Of a stretch of DNA of 64,000 bases, positions 42,367 through 54,605 are shown piece by piece; positions within the stretch are counted from its first letter, which is position 1; each line of letters begins with the position of its first letter. The notes under the pieces are model-generated. The model had not been told where the DNA came from. It ran no database searches and was given only the letters and a program-made list of their open reading frames with translations. The stretch comes from Ceratobasidium sp. AG-K (lineage: Eukaryota; Basidiomycota; Agaricomycetes; Cantharellales; Ceratobasidiaceae). The position numbers and the translations under genes were made by a program. The stretch is taken from the NCBI GenBank assembly GCA_037039685.1, contig JAWNGF010000002.1, forward strand, positions 6,717,088 to 6,781,087, read 5' to 3'.

Positions 42367-44086
42367 ATGGCGAGCGTATCGACATCTACAGCGTATATTA
42401 GCCCTCTGAGCGTGTCATTTGATGAGCCAAGCCCAGTTCCATGGCCAGCGACCTTTACTTTAACTTCTATCGGTGACTATCCTTTCGGGTAAGTCTTGTC
42501 TGTGCCACACCAACCAAACAACTCACATATCTCAAGTCCTCCTCAGACCGACTCGATAGAGGCCTATGTCGAACGAAGATATCTCGAATGTCTCTGGATG
42601 CCGGAAGTCCTAGAGCCCCTGTCTTCCTTTATTCCTTCCCTTCGACGAATAACCCCGTCAAAAGGTTGGACAGCTGCGTTCGGACCACACCCGCTTCATG
42701 CGGTCCTGGATGAACATCTACTGGACTTGGTTGATATTCACAAAAAATATCGCAAGACGATTCCTGTACTGTTGGAAAAGGAGGGAGACGCACAGGATCC
42801 GGAAGAGGCGTGTATTTGGTACGCATGGACGCATGCTCAGCCTGTGCACGAGGAGCAAAAGGATGAGGAGGTCAACGAGGAAAAATGGGCCAAGGATTGG
42901 TTACACGAAGCTGAGAAGCGGGAGTAAGTTAATCACATCTCCCTGTACTTATTGATGTGACTAAGTGCTTTGTAGATACTTGGTCCAGATTCTACTTCGA
43001 ATGCTTAAACTCACACTTCCGCCACCTCCTGTTCCAAAACGCAAGAGGCGTAAGAACAAGGAAGATTTTGAGGAGTCCTCTCCCTACGCCGAGACGATTG
43101 CCGGTTTGGAAATGCTGGTAGACCGTATAGGGATAATTCGACAAACAGCCTCCTCGAATCTCACCAAGGACAAAGACAAGGCACTTGGGAAGATCAAGGA
43201 GACCGACCGAGATTGGGCTGCCGTTTTCTGTGAAGATGTGCTAAAACCCTTGTGAGTTTCCTCGCCTCCCAGCCTGAATTCTCTAATGTCCTACAAGGTT
43301 CGGGGAGTCGCTACCAGAACATTACGAAACGGTTCGATATCACTGTCTGCCCGCACCATCTCGAGAGCCTTCTCCGGCGCCTTCGGTATCTTCCCTGGTC
43401 GACATCTCCGAATCCCAGCCACCCTCTCAACCCCACACCAGCCGATCGCTTTCTCGGGCAACGTCGATCTCATCACGCGCGGGAAGCCTAAAAGCCCGAT
43501 CCATCTCTCGTTCTTCTGTTTCGCACGACCTGCGACAGAGTCAGAGCCAAAGCCAAAGCCGAAGTCGGAGTGGTTCGGTCGAGGCTGATACCATACTGGA
43601 CCGATCGCGGAGCAGGAGTGTATCGTTTGCGGCGCGGAGTGCGGGCGGGATTAGGGCGACTATGTCGAGGCCGGGCGTGAGACCTAAAGGAGGAAAGTCA
43701 AAACTCAAACAAGTGAATTCGGCGTCGGGTGTGGGATTGGGTAAACCAGGTATGTTTGCGCCACGTTTCCTGGAATCACGGCTAAATCGTTGGATTCAGC
43801 TCGGATAACCGCGCCCGAGCCCGTACGAGCGCAAACGGCTGGTCCGACACTTTTAGTCGCCGAGACGCCTCAGAAACCGTCGAGGACGATGAGTCGCGAG
43901 GTTTCGGTCACTGGAGCGTCGTTGATGCAGCGCTTCCAAGGGTCCCAGTCGCTTGCTCGGGCTCAGTCCCAGCGAAATGTTTCGATGGATAAATCTGCGC
44001 TGGAGGAGTTTATGGTGTCTTCGCCCGAGCGGCTTAAGGACGATTTTAATTTTGGAGACATGGTGCTCGAGACTCCCAGGAAATAG
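42367..44086 (+). CDS. Sld3/Treslin-like DNA replication initiation factor
   Basis: Five exons (42367-42488, 42537-42923, 42976-43251, 43298-43749, 43800-44086) sum to 1,524 nt, 507 residues. After a short leader comes YVERRYLECLWMPEVLEPL, then a helical domain with REYLVQILLRMLKL and WAAVFCEDVLKPLF. These resemble the Sld3 core domain that binds Cdc45. The second half is a disordered Ser/Arg/Gln-rich region with many SR and SQ pairs (QSQSQSQSRSRSGS) and S/T-P sites such as AETPQKP and VSSPERL, as expected for a cyclin-dependent kinase target. In yeast, phosphorylated Sld3 recruits Dpb11 and Cdc45 to origins. Family recognition is from memory of conserved blocks, so moderate confidence. Confidence 0.62.
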
Positions 44087-44528
44087 ACTCTGACCTGTAT
44101 CTCATCTCGGTCTGTTTTTAGTAGCTTATGTAATTCGCTGGGTGGCACAAGTGACGAGATCAGCTGGTCCTTCCCACCACCACGCCTCTTGTCGCATTCT
44201 CGTATCGCTCTTGTAGAACCCGATGGATCTGTTCGCAATCTGACACTTGTAGCATAATTGGTTTTTACATTTATTTCATCAGTCATACCCTCGTGGTCTA
44301 CACGTGGTAGTCCCTGCTCACAACAAACCGCCCGGCTCTGAGCGCCTGCTTCCTCTCAGATTACCACATCCATCGCGCACGATCTCGCTTTTGCTTTTCT
44401 CGTTTTCTAGTGCCGAGAGGTCGATCGTTCGATTGGTTAGAAGCTCGGAGTTCTTGGTTCGTATTATTTTGCAGTGTTTTTTGTCGATTTTCGACTGACG
44501 TATTTGCCATAGGTGTTTTTAGCCCAAC

Positions 44529-46945
44529 ATGATTGGGAAGATTTTCGGGAAAAAAGAGCCTGAACTAGTGCTATCGGACGAGTCGGATGAAGAACCTAGG
44601 AGGCCTAGGTTTCGACGAACGAGGAGTGCGGCGTCTGAGAGCGTTTACGCAGACTATCGTACGCCACCTTCCAAGTGTCACCCATAACCCCCTTGACCTA
44701 TCCCCTCTTAGTGTCCGACGACTGGGGAGACGCACCTACAATCCATGTCGACCGTGATGGCCGCGAAATCCACTCTCGATCACCTTCGGATGATTTGGAA
44801 GACTGGCAACGAGGAGGTGGAGTGTTTGGTGGCGTAGCCGCTCGGATGCGAAGTATGAGCCTTTCAAAACCGAATTGGAACCGGGCTCCCCCTCCTGCAG
44901 TCAACGACCAGTATCGATTTGGGTGGGCCGATCGGGTAGAGCGTGCGGGTGGCAGGGACGAGCGGCAAGAGAAGAGGGATGAGGATAGGAGCCGACGGCC
45001 GGTCGCGATGCCTATACCCAACCCTGCCCCTGGCCCGATCGACGTACGGAGGGATGAAGATCCACCCGGACTAGGGGCCAAACCACCATCTGGAGTGCCT
45101 CTGCGACCTCCAGTGAAAGGTGCGACCGCTCAGGCTTCAACTACGGCCCCAGAACATCCTGGACTCTCACGTCGGGCAACACGAGCCTCCAATCGACCGA
45201 CCGAGCGGACCAAAATCATTAATCCAGACCGGTCCACAACGAGTAGCCCCACAGTTATCCCGCACAAGGATATTGGGAGCGGTAAACCAGGCCATCGGCG
45301 CCACCTTTCCCGTGTCGAAAAGATTGCGGCCGTGTTCCAGCATGTGGCGAGTCTGCCTCTCTTGGCTGACACCCCTGTGCATACCTATTACCCGCCAAAG
45401 GAGAAGGAGATCGTTCCTCCCGCAGAGCCATTCCACACATACGATCCAACCGTCCCGAAACGGTATCGGCCGCCCCCTCCAATGCCGCCTTGCTGGTACC
45501 AGCCTAAACCTCCGAAGCAGAAGAAACCGAAAAAGGTCAAGGAGAAGAAAGGCGGCAAGGGCAAAATGGCAATCGCAAACGAGTTGGACAATTCTATGCT
45601 CTACGATGACGAGTTTGAATATCCCGACTTTCAGGAAGGATACACTGGATACACGCCTACTCTTCAGTCGGATCCGACCACCGATGATACCGAGACACTG
45701 TACGACCAACCGCGGATGATTCAAGACGTCAGCTTTGCACAGCACTCGATGCGGCCTGCGTTTTTTCCTGGACCTATTAAATCGACTGGGCTTACGACTC
45801 AGCAGCTACCTGATATGGAGCCCGTCGACCCGCGTATATATCCCGACGATCCTCGCATTTACCCCCATGATCCTCTAGTGTATCCCTACGATCCTGATAT
45901 TTACACTGAAGATTCTGGCGTTTACTCCGAAGATTCTCGATATTATGCGGACGACCCTCACTACTACCCAGACGACTACCCCGCATACCCAGACGACTAT
46001 CCCGCATACCCCGATGAACCACATATGTATCCCCCCGGCCCACACCCCGACATGTTTCCGGCTGTTCCTTATCCAGGCATGTACTACAACGGCCCACATC
46101 CCAATGACCATCCCGTCGGCCCTCTCCCAGCAGCACAGACACCGGGTCCTCGTCGCTTACAGATCGCTGCCGAGCCGTGGGAGAGCTCTTCGAGCTCTTC
46201 ATCCCCACGAGGACCAATCCCCTCCCCCTTAACGACTGCTGGTGCCCGAACAGTCCATGCGCGAACACCTATGATAGTCCCGCTGGACATGCCTGAATCT
46301 GTTAGTGGTGTGACAGCCGCTGGGCCCCCACTGATCATCCCTACGCCAACGGGTACCCACAAGGCAATGCCTCAACGAACGCCCAAGGGCCACGCTGGTC
46401 CGCTTCCTGGCGGGTATTCTCCGGCCCAAACTTTTGCCAAACATTACGAGGCATATACGCCGCCCAAGAGAGGCAAAGGTCCCTCGCCACGCGTCGCACA
46501 AGGACATACGCCCAAGTCACGCTTGCGTTCGCCAGAGGAGTTCTACTACGTCCCTCCGCAAGGTCGGAAACCTTCGCCATTGGGCGGCAAAGGATCATCC
46601 AAGGGCCATGGTCCTTCACCCCATCTACCGTTTGGCGCATCACCTCAAGGGCCGTATGGCCCCTCGCCCCAGTTCCCGTACGGTCCTCCCCCGTTCCCAT
46701 ATGGGCCCTCACCTCAGTACGCTTATGGACCTTCACCACAAGCTCCATACGGCCCCTCGCCCCAAACCAGATACGGCCCCTCCCCACAGACCGCTTTTTC
46801 ACAAGTGCCCCAGTATGTTTGGACCTGGGGCGCACCGCCTTATGGCGAAATGCCTCCCCCACCGCCTATCCCAGGTGACTCGCCGCCACCCATTCCGTCA
46901 CCCATCGCTACAAGCACTGCTCGCTCGCGATCGAGCCGACGCTAG
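44529..46945 (+). CDS. Proline-rich, repeat-containing disordered protein
   Basis: Two exons, 44529-44658 and 44712-46945, 787 residues. The donor GTACGC at 44659 gives the in-phase junction ADYLSDDWGD. The protein starts MIGKIFGKKEPELVLSDESD. It has no recognisable enzyme domain. A tyrosine-rich run repeats Asp-Pro-x-x-Tyr-Pro-Asp units (for example DPRIYPHDPLVYPYDP), and near the C-terminus YGPSPQ is repeated about seven times. A Lys-rich segment (KQKKPKKVKEKKGGKGK) lies in the middle. Composition suggests an intrinsically disordered scaffold, possibly cell-cortex or wall-related. Function is unknown to me. Confidence 0.78.
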
Positions 46946-48414
46946 TTTCAGCCCTCGCTTGGTTGTATCTATCACGTGTTAATACTTCGCTGTCTTTCTG
47001 GACTTGTTTGCGCTCGGACTTTTTCTGTTGGGGATTTTGATGTATACTATGTCGCGAATTGAGATAGTATTTGCAACATTACGGAGGTGGTTGGGTTGTT
47101 GTCCGAGTGCGGGTGCGTCATACATAAGGAAGGAAACGGGCTACCACGGGTTGTCACAGGTTACTCGAAACCTAACCTCCTCACTGAAAAACCGAGGCCG
47201 AAAACTCGCCAGCGCATGTCCCGGCTAGTTTATTGCCTTACCCCAAATTTTAAGTTCAACGGGCCAATCGTAGCAAGTGCTACGGGCGGAAACATTTTAG
47301 CGCCTGGTAACCCGAGGTAACCTGTTTCCTTCCCTAGTCATACATGTACAACGCGTTTCTGGTCGTTTTGGGTCCTCACCGCGGGGTACGATCTGCCTCT
47401 GGATTCTGTGAGACCCCAGTACAACCTTTCTATCGAGCTTCCCGAATTCACATGTATGCGTAACAGCAATCCGTTGTTGTCTTAGACATGTGCACTGGTC
47501 GCTGTTAGATTACAACGCGAGACCCGTGGCGTGAGTGTCCAAATTAGACTAGCACATCATCCTGAACTATCTTGAAATCAGGTATCGTTTAGGATAGAAG
47601 AACTTACTCGCAGGCACCTTGGCCACTTTTAGCCATGGTATTTCGCGTCCTCTCCATTGGCAGTTTTCGATGAGGTAGAAACTCGAGAGTGGGTTGTGGT
47701 TAAATAGGGACAATAAGAAGATGGACTGATTTAGTGAGATTAGCGGCCTTCAACGTTTGGTCGAACGGAGATATGCACTAGACGGAGTACCCATACGCTG
47801 GCTTGGCGTGATGTCACTTTGCACAAGTGTGGTCCAGGGGCACGCTCATACAAATTTAAAGTTGAGGAGGCCAGTGGGTATTAACTCGACTGGACGCAAT
47901 CAGAGCTTGTGCCTTGATGTTTCATTGTTCTACTTTTGTAACATCGGCCCGAGTGGCGAGCTCGGCTGTTCGTGGTGATATTCGAGGCGATACGTAGTAC
48001 GCCACGGAACTGAGCGTCGCTAGCCTTGTATAATCATTGGCTTCCTCAGATTTAGGCTCCTCCGTGGAGGAAAGCCGAAAATCACAATTGATTGGGCAGT
48101 CTTCGAAAGTATGGTTAGCATACCGTCACTTCCCTAATCAAGTGCACTGTTCTTCCCAATTTGTCGGTGGCAACTGAGCTGGTTTCAGCGTTAGCGGCTA
48201 TGGCACTAGCTCGATACACTGAGGCTGCGCCTGACAATTCATGCCTGTCACTATTCATCTTCGAAAGTGAACCTCGGGCTAGGATAATCATGCACACCCA
48301 TATACGGCAGAACGGGTGTTCCAACAGGATATATGCCCGCCTGTGTCGTTGGCGGAAAGTCACAACCTTCGCCCTCTTTCCATTCCTTGTCTTGCTAGTC
48401 ACAATCTGATTAAC
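46946..48414. other. Intergenic stretch
   Basis: About 1.5 kb without a supported gene. The first 40 bases hold the proline-rich gene's 3' flank. Frames present are short and overlap on both strands. The last few hundred bases should hold the acyltransferase promoter. Confidence 0.35.
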
Positions 48415-50251
48415 ATGGATCCTTTCCGCGTTGAACCAGTCCATCTCATGGATGCCCACTCCGGTGGTGCGCATCTTACCTTTACTATCGGCCTCGTTTT
48501 CAGCGGCGTAGTCGAAAAGACGCGCATAGAGTCCGCGGTGCAAACGGTTGCTCGCACCTGGCCCATCCTTGGTACCCGCTTGCGTCGTCCTAGCTCAGAT
48601 GTAAGTTCGAGTGGATACTCGTGTCTTTGGTAGTTGCTCACCCCTGAAAACCAGTCGCCCGTCGTCGAGGCTCTCATTCCCGACGCTGAGCATGCTATCC
48701 TATCGACCACATTCCGCGTGAGTGATGTGTTATATTTCGAGCATTCGTGCTAATGTCCTTCACAGATAATACCCAAGCGCGTTCATGAAGCTGAGAACCT
48801 TCCCGTCCGCACCCAAGCCATCAGCACCCAACGACTGAACCGAAATATGCACCTCTACTTCGACAAGGCTCAGCCAACAACCGAAGAGATTATCGCTTCT
48901 CAAGGACCGGCATTTCACCTTCACATCTCATGTCTTCTCGATGCGACAACTTTTACGCTCACCCTGCCTCACATGCTAATGGACGCCTCCGGCGCAGGGT
49001 CTGTCCTACGTGGGCTTATATCCGCGCTGGAGGGCAAAGAGCTCCCGCCCCATCTCCCGGGTGACCCGTGGCAGGCTGCCCTGGATGCTGGCGGTTCACG
49101 TGAAGCCCCGTCATTGAGAGGCTGGACGACATACGGCCCATCCGAGTTTGCGACTGCTGCCGAGTCAGAACGATTGGACTTCGAGAATGATGGTCCGATC
49201 CAGCAGCGGACGGTGTACTTCCCTTCGGCCGAGGTCGAGCGTCTGAAACAGCAAGCAATGGACGAACTAAGGGCTCAGGGCCTGACTGTACCATTCCTCA
49301 GCTCTGGGGATGTGATTGTTGCCTGGCTTTACAAGGTAAGTTCAATATTTAATGATGTTATCGCAATGTGCTAATTGGTGTTAGCACTTTTACGGTGATG
49401 AGCGTTACTCTCCTGAACGGACCAGCCGACTGATCTATGTCCTTGATGCGCGGTACGTTGCACTCCTTCAGCTCAACCTCAACTCATATCTATTCCCAGA
49501 CTTCGCTTTCCGGAGATTTTCAAGCCTGAGCAAGTGTACCTAAAGAACGGATACTTGCTCATGGTCAACGATAAGTACGCCAACGCCAAAGTCCGTGACA
49601 TGTCACTTGGCGAGATCGCCCGAATGGTTCGAGAGCTTGTCATTGAGCACTCGAAGCGGGAGACGATCCTCGATCACTTGACATGGAAGTTTGATCATGC
49701 GGGTGCAGTGCAGGTGCCAGCGCCGGCTGGAGAGCGGGTCATGTGTAAGTACCATCAAGTTCAACCGAGGGGACTTGAAAGTTAATTTTATCTCCGATAT
49801 GGGCTTGTAGTCGCTTCTAACTGTGAGTCCCTTGATTTTGTGGATTGGCAAACGTAAGAACTAATATCGAATTCTACTTGGTCTAGGGTTGACGTTTGGA
49901 TTTGGTGAACTGAGCATTGCCAATGTCATCAAGCCAGGTACGGGTTCCGGTGAAGTTCTTGACACTTATTGGTGGATGCCAGGAATTCCTCGGTAAGACA
50001 CTGGCCTGCCTTTGAAAGAATCATCTGACCTTGTCCTCTTTGGGGTTGACAGTTGCAGTGGCTGCATCACTTTCCGTGACACTGAAGGAGGTATCAACGC
50101 CGTGTTCGACTGGGCGGAGAGTAACTGGACCTCGGGCACCATGGGAGCGTACGCTATCGAGAAGCTGGCATTTCCCGCAGAGATCCCGGCGAGGTTGCGC
50201 ATTTATCCCGTCTTGTGGTGGCTACAACGGCTTGTCAGCGTTTGGCACTAG
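48415..50251 (+). CDS. BAHD-type acyltransferase (trichothecene 3-O-acetyltransferase family)
   Basis: Eight exons (48415-48600, 48655-48717, 48766-49335, 49385-49452, 49500-49744, 49811-49822, 49887-49992, 50053-50251) total 1,449 nt, 482 residues. The catalytic HxxxD motif is HMLMDASG within LTLPHMLMDASGAG. The second family signature, usually DFGWG, reads TFGFG here (WLTFGFGELS), with Thr in place of the first Asp. The fold has two chloramphenicol-acetyltransferase-like halves, and the enzymes move acyl groups from CoA to alcohols or amines of secondary metabolites. No biosynthetic cluster is visible nearby. Exon 6 is only 12 nt but is needed to keep phase between ERVMF and WLTFG. Confidence 0.85.
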
Positions 50252-51702
50252 AACTTCTGAATTTCTCTCATGTGATCTTAATTTTTTGATGCGTGTTACT
50301 TATTTTCGTTCAATGATGATTGCATACATGGTTAGACACAGAGAAGGACACAAACTTTCTTGGGTTAAGTTTATCCAAACGAAGCAACTCTTCAATAGGG
50401 CACGCGACGTCGAACACCGGTACCGCACCCGACTCCCGACCTCAGATTCATTCAGGGCCCGTTCTATCGAATCACCTGGATCATTGACGATGGTATACAC
50501 ATTAATGACACCATCCATGGTTTGGTTATCGCCTATCCTCTTGCATTTTCCTTCCACTTCGGCGGTGCAAATCCATAACTTTCAAGTCTTGGTGGCTATC
50601 ACGGCAGCACTGCGTATAATCTCCTGCATCAAATCAACTTTTCAAAAACTGCTATCGAGTTATTGAGCGAATGGTGTACCTAGGTACGTTTACGCACAGC
50701 ATGCCCTCAGGGGAAAGAAACTGAAGATGTATGGCCACGAGTCTATTCGCTCCACCTTTGTCGCCTTAGGTGCGCATAAGGAAGCAGGAGATAGGTCTGG
50801 GTTCATGTCGTACTTTACTAGACCGTTGAAAGGAGATAAAACAACATTACATATCTTACTGTAACGCTACGGAATATTCAATAGGTAGTCGAGCAAGGTG
50901 CCGGGCACGGCACCTGCAGATATCTGGTTCTCATGAATTATTCTAATTTAGGTAATTAATTGAGGCGGGAGTGAAGAGTGGCGAAAATGAACTGAGGACT
51001 AGGAGGTAATGCTACCAAATACAGGGAACGCATAGATCAACACAATCGCTGAGGTAGAAACTCAGGGGAGATCTCGCTGTTGATGGCCAAAACCTCTACA
51101 GGCAAAACTAGGCTTGGAATCAATCTTCCGCGGCGCAATCGGTGGCGCGTCTGACTGTTAGTCACCCGTTACGTTCGTATAGATGACTTGATAGCTTGAG
51201 CAAGTCGGTTGCGGTTACGGTTGAGATTGTATGGATTCAGGCTAGGGTTTGGGTCTAGAGTCAATGAAGAAGCGAGTTCGTAGATTAGAAAACCGAGCAC
51301 TGAGAGCGTCGAACTAGCATAGACCAGCACACGAGGGTCGAGTACACCAGACCTAAGGCGAGGAGAGAAAGAGCGCAGTGCTGAGTAACAGGCAAATCAG
51401 TTCCCCACAACGAGATATAAGTGTACGGCTCAAGGTTGGCTAGCGATTGCTCAGTCCAGACGTCGAAAGTGGGTTAGGAATTCTTACTGTTGTGCTGGAG
51501 GGAGCTTAGAAAGGTACGAGGAACATAGCTGTCGGGAAAGTTTTGTTTTTCCAGAGTAGTTTTTCTCATGGTTTTTTTATCTGATCCAAAAGTGTATGAT
51601 GCATGGTGCATGTGGTGGTTAGCTACTGGGAAAGTGGAATCGGCGGACTTGAGGTTCAAGAGCTGCATGTAATAGAATGCTTAGGTGGCACCATATAACC
51701 AG
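50252..51702. other. Intergenic stretch upstream of tRNA-Asn
   Basis: No protein gene supported. Contains the 5'-half tRNA-Asn copy at 51124-51160. The rest is AT-rich with short frames. Confidence 0.4.
51124..51160 (+). pseudogene. 5'-half copy of tRNA-Asn
   Basis: Bases TCTTCCG, then the D arm GCGCAATCGGTGGCGC and the anticodon stem and loop up to GTTA, match the functional gene at 51703-51739 with one substitution. After the anticodon the sequence diverges (GTCACCCGTT) and no 3' half follows. It therefore stops exactly where the functional gene's intron begins, as expected if derived from a tRNA 5' half or a partial duplication. Confidence 0.8.
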
Positions 51703-51803
51703 TCTTCCGTGGCGCAATCGGTGGCGCGTCTGACTGTTAGCCATCATTGAACTGCTTTGGTCACGTAATCAGAAGGTTGCTGGTTCGAGCCCAGCCGGGA
51801 GAG
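51703..51803 (+). tRNA. tRNA-Asn: tRNA-Asn (anticodon GTT) with a 28-nt intron
   Basis: The cloverleaf folds fully. The acceptor TCTTCCG (51703-51709) pairs with CGGGAGA (51796-51802), with one G-U pair. The D stem is GCGC/GCGC. The anticodon stem is TCTGA/TCAGA with loop CTGTTA plus A and anticodon GTT at 51736-51738. The T stem is GCTGG/CCAGC around TTCGAGC, and the discriminator G is at 51803. The intron (51740-51767) sits one base 3' of the anticodon, the canonical position. A TTTTT run at 51805-51809 is the RNA polymerase III terminator. Confidence 0.95.
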
Positions 51804-51804
51804 C

Positions 51805-51809
51805 TTTTT
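51805..51809 (+). terminator. RNA polymerase III terminator of tRNA-Asn
   Basis: Five T residues two bases after the tRNA discriminator base, the standard pol III stop signal. Confidence 0.85.
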
Positions 51810-52456
51810 CTGCAACATCTGGATGCTGTTACAAGTCCTGCTTCCAGTGGTCTTTTGTCCCTTTTCTCAATTCAAACCGGTAATATGTTTTTTATAGCTT
51901 ATCGTACAACCACGGCAATTCTGGAGCTACTCCGAGTACAAAGATGTCGGACTAGCACTCGGAGATCGTACATGTTTGACATTCCGAAAGCACCGGGTGA
52001 ATACTGTTGTATACTTATCGGGCTTCCGCCTGGCTCAATTGATATGCGAGAGGTTCATTAGGAAACCCCAATATCGTAATTTGCACGATTAGTGCTATAA
52101 TGGTGCTCGGTGCCAGCAATGGTTTATTGCGTTGTTTGTCCGATGTTACGGCAAGATTACTTTTAATAGTGAGCAGGGTGTTCACGCAGTTCATTCAAGC
52201 TCATCGATATCAACTCATACAACACAAACGGATGAATTCGCGTGCGCGCTTTTGTCCCGTGAAATTCATATAAGCGCTTGAGGTCGATGACCAATCACAC
52301 CTTAAATTCACGTGCCGGGACATCCCACGTGAAATCCGGCTACAACGGCTACGTATGCCCAATAAATCGGACTAAGACCGGTAAGCGGTGACCGAGCAGC
52401 TCTTTATAGCCAGGACTCGCGCCCCGCATCCCCACATCCATCTCTCTCCTACCACC
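51810..52456. other. Thiolase upstream region
   Basis: No gene supported. Two CACGTG sites near 52,310 and 52,328, and the sequence CCACCATGG at the start codon (good translation context) belong to the thiolase promoter and leader. Confidence 0.4.
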
Positions 52457-53870
52457 ATGGCCAAGTCTGCAATCCTCGCTCAGTCTCCTAACGACGTTGT
52501 CATCGTCTCTGCCCTCCGAACGGCCATTACCAAGGTGTGTAGAACGCCATGCTGCACGCATAATCTCGCTAAGTCGGAATGTGTAGGCCAAGAAGGGTGG
52601 CTTCAAGGATACTCACCCCGAGGAACTCCTGAGCAACGTGCTCAAGGCGGTCTACACTTCGGTCAAGCTCGACCCGAAATTGATTGAGGATGTGGCAGTC
52701 GGCAACGTCTTGCCTCCTGGTGGAGGAGCCACCGCGGCGCGCATGGCTGCTCTGCATGCGGGCATCCCCAACTCGAGCTCGGTCTACACTGTCAACAGGC
52801 AGTGCAGCTCTGGATTGACTGCCGTTAGCCAGATTGCCAATGAGATTAGTGCTGGGCAGATTGACATCGGTATTGGTACGTCATATAAATCCACTGTCTC
52901 AACCCTTGCTTGTATTCTAACTCCATATTTGCAGGTGCTGGTGTAGAGAGCATGACTCATGGCTATGGCGCAGGTGTCATGCCGTCCTCATTCTCCGAGT
53001 CGGTCATGGCCAACCAGGAGTCCGCCGACTGCCTGATCCCCATGGGCATCACCTCGGAAAATGTCGCCGCTCAATGGAAAATTAGCCGCGAGACTCAAGA
53101 CGCGTTCGCCGCGCAGTCGTTCGCCAAGGCCGCTGCCGCCCAAAAAGCAGGCAAATTCCGCGCCGAAATCGTGCCCGTCAAGACCAAGTGGGTCGACCCC
53201 AAGACCCAGGAGGAAAAGCAAATCACCGTCGAGCACGATGACGGTGTCCGCGAGGGCGTCACAGCCGAGAGTCTGGGCAAGCTCAAGCCCGCGTTTTCCA
53301 AGACTGGTTCGACCCATGCTGGAAACGCGAGCCAGGTCTCGGACGGTGCGGCTGCAGTCCTATTGGCCCGCCGCAGCGTCGCGCAAAAGCTCGGACTGCC
53401 GATTCTCGGCAAGTTTGTGACTTCGGCTGTCGTTGGAGGTGTGTACCGGTTCGTTTGATTATGTTCGTTACTTATGCGTGTACAGTTCCACCCAAGATTA
53501 TGGGTGTTGGCCCAGCGTTTGCGATCCCGAAGGCCCTCTCCAAGGCCGGGATCCAGCTCTCCGACGTTGATTTCTTCGAGATCAACGAGGCGTTTGCGTC
53601 CCAGGCTGTCATGTCCGTGCAACACCTCGGCATCCCGCTCGACAAGGTCAACCCCAAGTGCGTATTTCCTCTCCATCCACTACACTCCGACTAACATGTG
53701 ATTACAGCGGTGGTGCGATTGCGCTAGGCCATCCTCTCGGATGCACCGGTGCCCGACAGGTCGCGACGGCGTTCGCACATGCCAAGCGAACCAAGGAAAA
53801 GGTCATCGTCACTAGCATGTGTATCGGTTCGGGTATGGGTATGGCGGCAGTGTTTGTGAATGAGCAGTGA
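52457..53870 (+). CDS. POT1: 3-ketoacyl-CoA thiolase
   Basis: Five exons (52457-52534, 52587-52875, 52935-53438, 53486-53657, 53708-53870) total 1,206 nt, 401 residues. Thiolase signatures are complete: VNRQCSSGL (nucleophile Cys), GGVESMTHG-type block read as GAGVESMTHG, INEAFASQ, GGAIALGHPLGCTGARQ (catalytic His) and SMCIGSGMG (second Cys). Blocks such as CLIPMGITSENVA and QVSDGAAAVLLARRS follow the peroxisomal POT1/ACAA1 branch more than the cytosolic acetoacetyl-CoA branch. It cleaves 3-ketoacyl-CoA in the last step of beta-oxidation. The N-terminus MAKSAILAQSPND lacks an obvious PTS2 signal and the end NEQ is not PTS1, so import may rely on another route. Confidence 0.93.
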
Positions 53871-54605
53871 TCGTGTTTATAATTCGAGTGTAATGTTATG
53901 TCGGGATTAGTATAAATCCAAAAAAAAATTGCATTATCTGGGTTGGGAGCGTGGCAAGATTCATTTCATAATTTGTGCGCGGTCCCTCGTGAGGTGCGAT
54001 GATAACCTCGTTTGTGAGGTAGGATGGAATGAAGGTTGCGAGTTATGAAATGAATGCAGTCGGATTCGACAAATCTGAGACCCGGAGCGGTAGGCGCAAA
54101 TTTCCCGGCCGGTGAGCGTTGGCCTCCAAGAACAGCACATCGGGTAGATATGAAATGATAGACCAAAAGACAAATAATGCATTCACACCAAACTCGACAT
54201 ACAAAAAACATGCGCCCAACGCTGATTAGTCGCCAATCAACTAGAGGCAATACGAGATAACGACATGCCCAGCGATGAGCCCGTAGATGCTCTTCTCGCA
54301 CCCGCTGGACTCTTTGCGCATCGTCTGCACGGGAGCACGCCGGTTTGTAACCGGGGGGAACGAGGGACTGTAAGGAACAAAATTTTGCGCAAGGGTTTAT
54401 ATTAGCATGGGTGGTCTGTGCGTTGGCGCTTAGCACACTCGACATCCACTCGCGTCGAGTTCAGCAAGAAGTTGAGAATATAGTCTGTGCGTCGGCGTTT
54501 ATTATAAAGCTCACCCAATCCCTGCAGCCAGCATCAGGATTGCAGCCGTGTTAAATTGCGTAATAATTTCTCAGAGAAGCCTGTAGTCGCGAATTTATTG
54601 TATTG
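53871..54605. other. Intergenic stretch with shared F-box upstream motif
   Basis: Carries the thiolase 3' flank and the promoter of the first F-box gene. Two copies of the motif shared with the other F-box promoters lie at 54411-54431 and 54483-54500. No gene is supported. Confidence 0.5.
54411..54500 (+). promoter_or_regulatory. Shared F-box upstream element, two copies
   Basis: GTGCGTTGGCGCTT at 54418-54431 within TGGTCTGTGCGTTGGCGC, and a related GTCTGTGCGTCGGCGTTT at 54483-54500. The second is about 106 bases before the ATG at 54606, the same spacing seen in front of the other two F-box genes. Confidence 0.55.
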
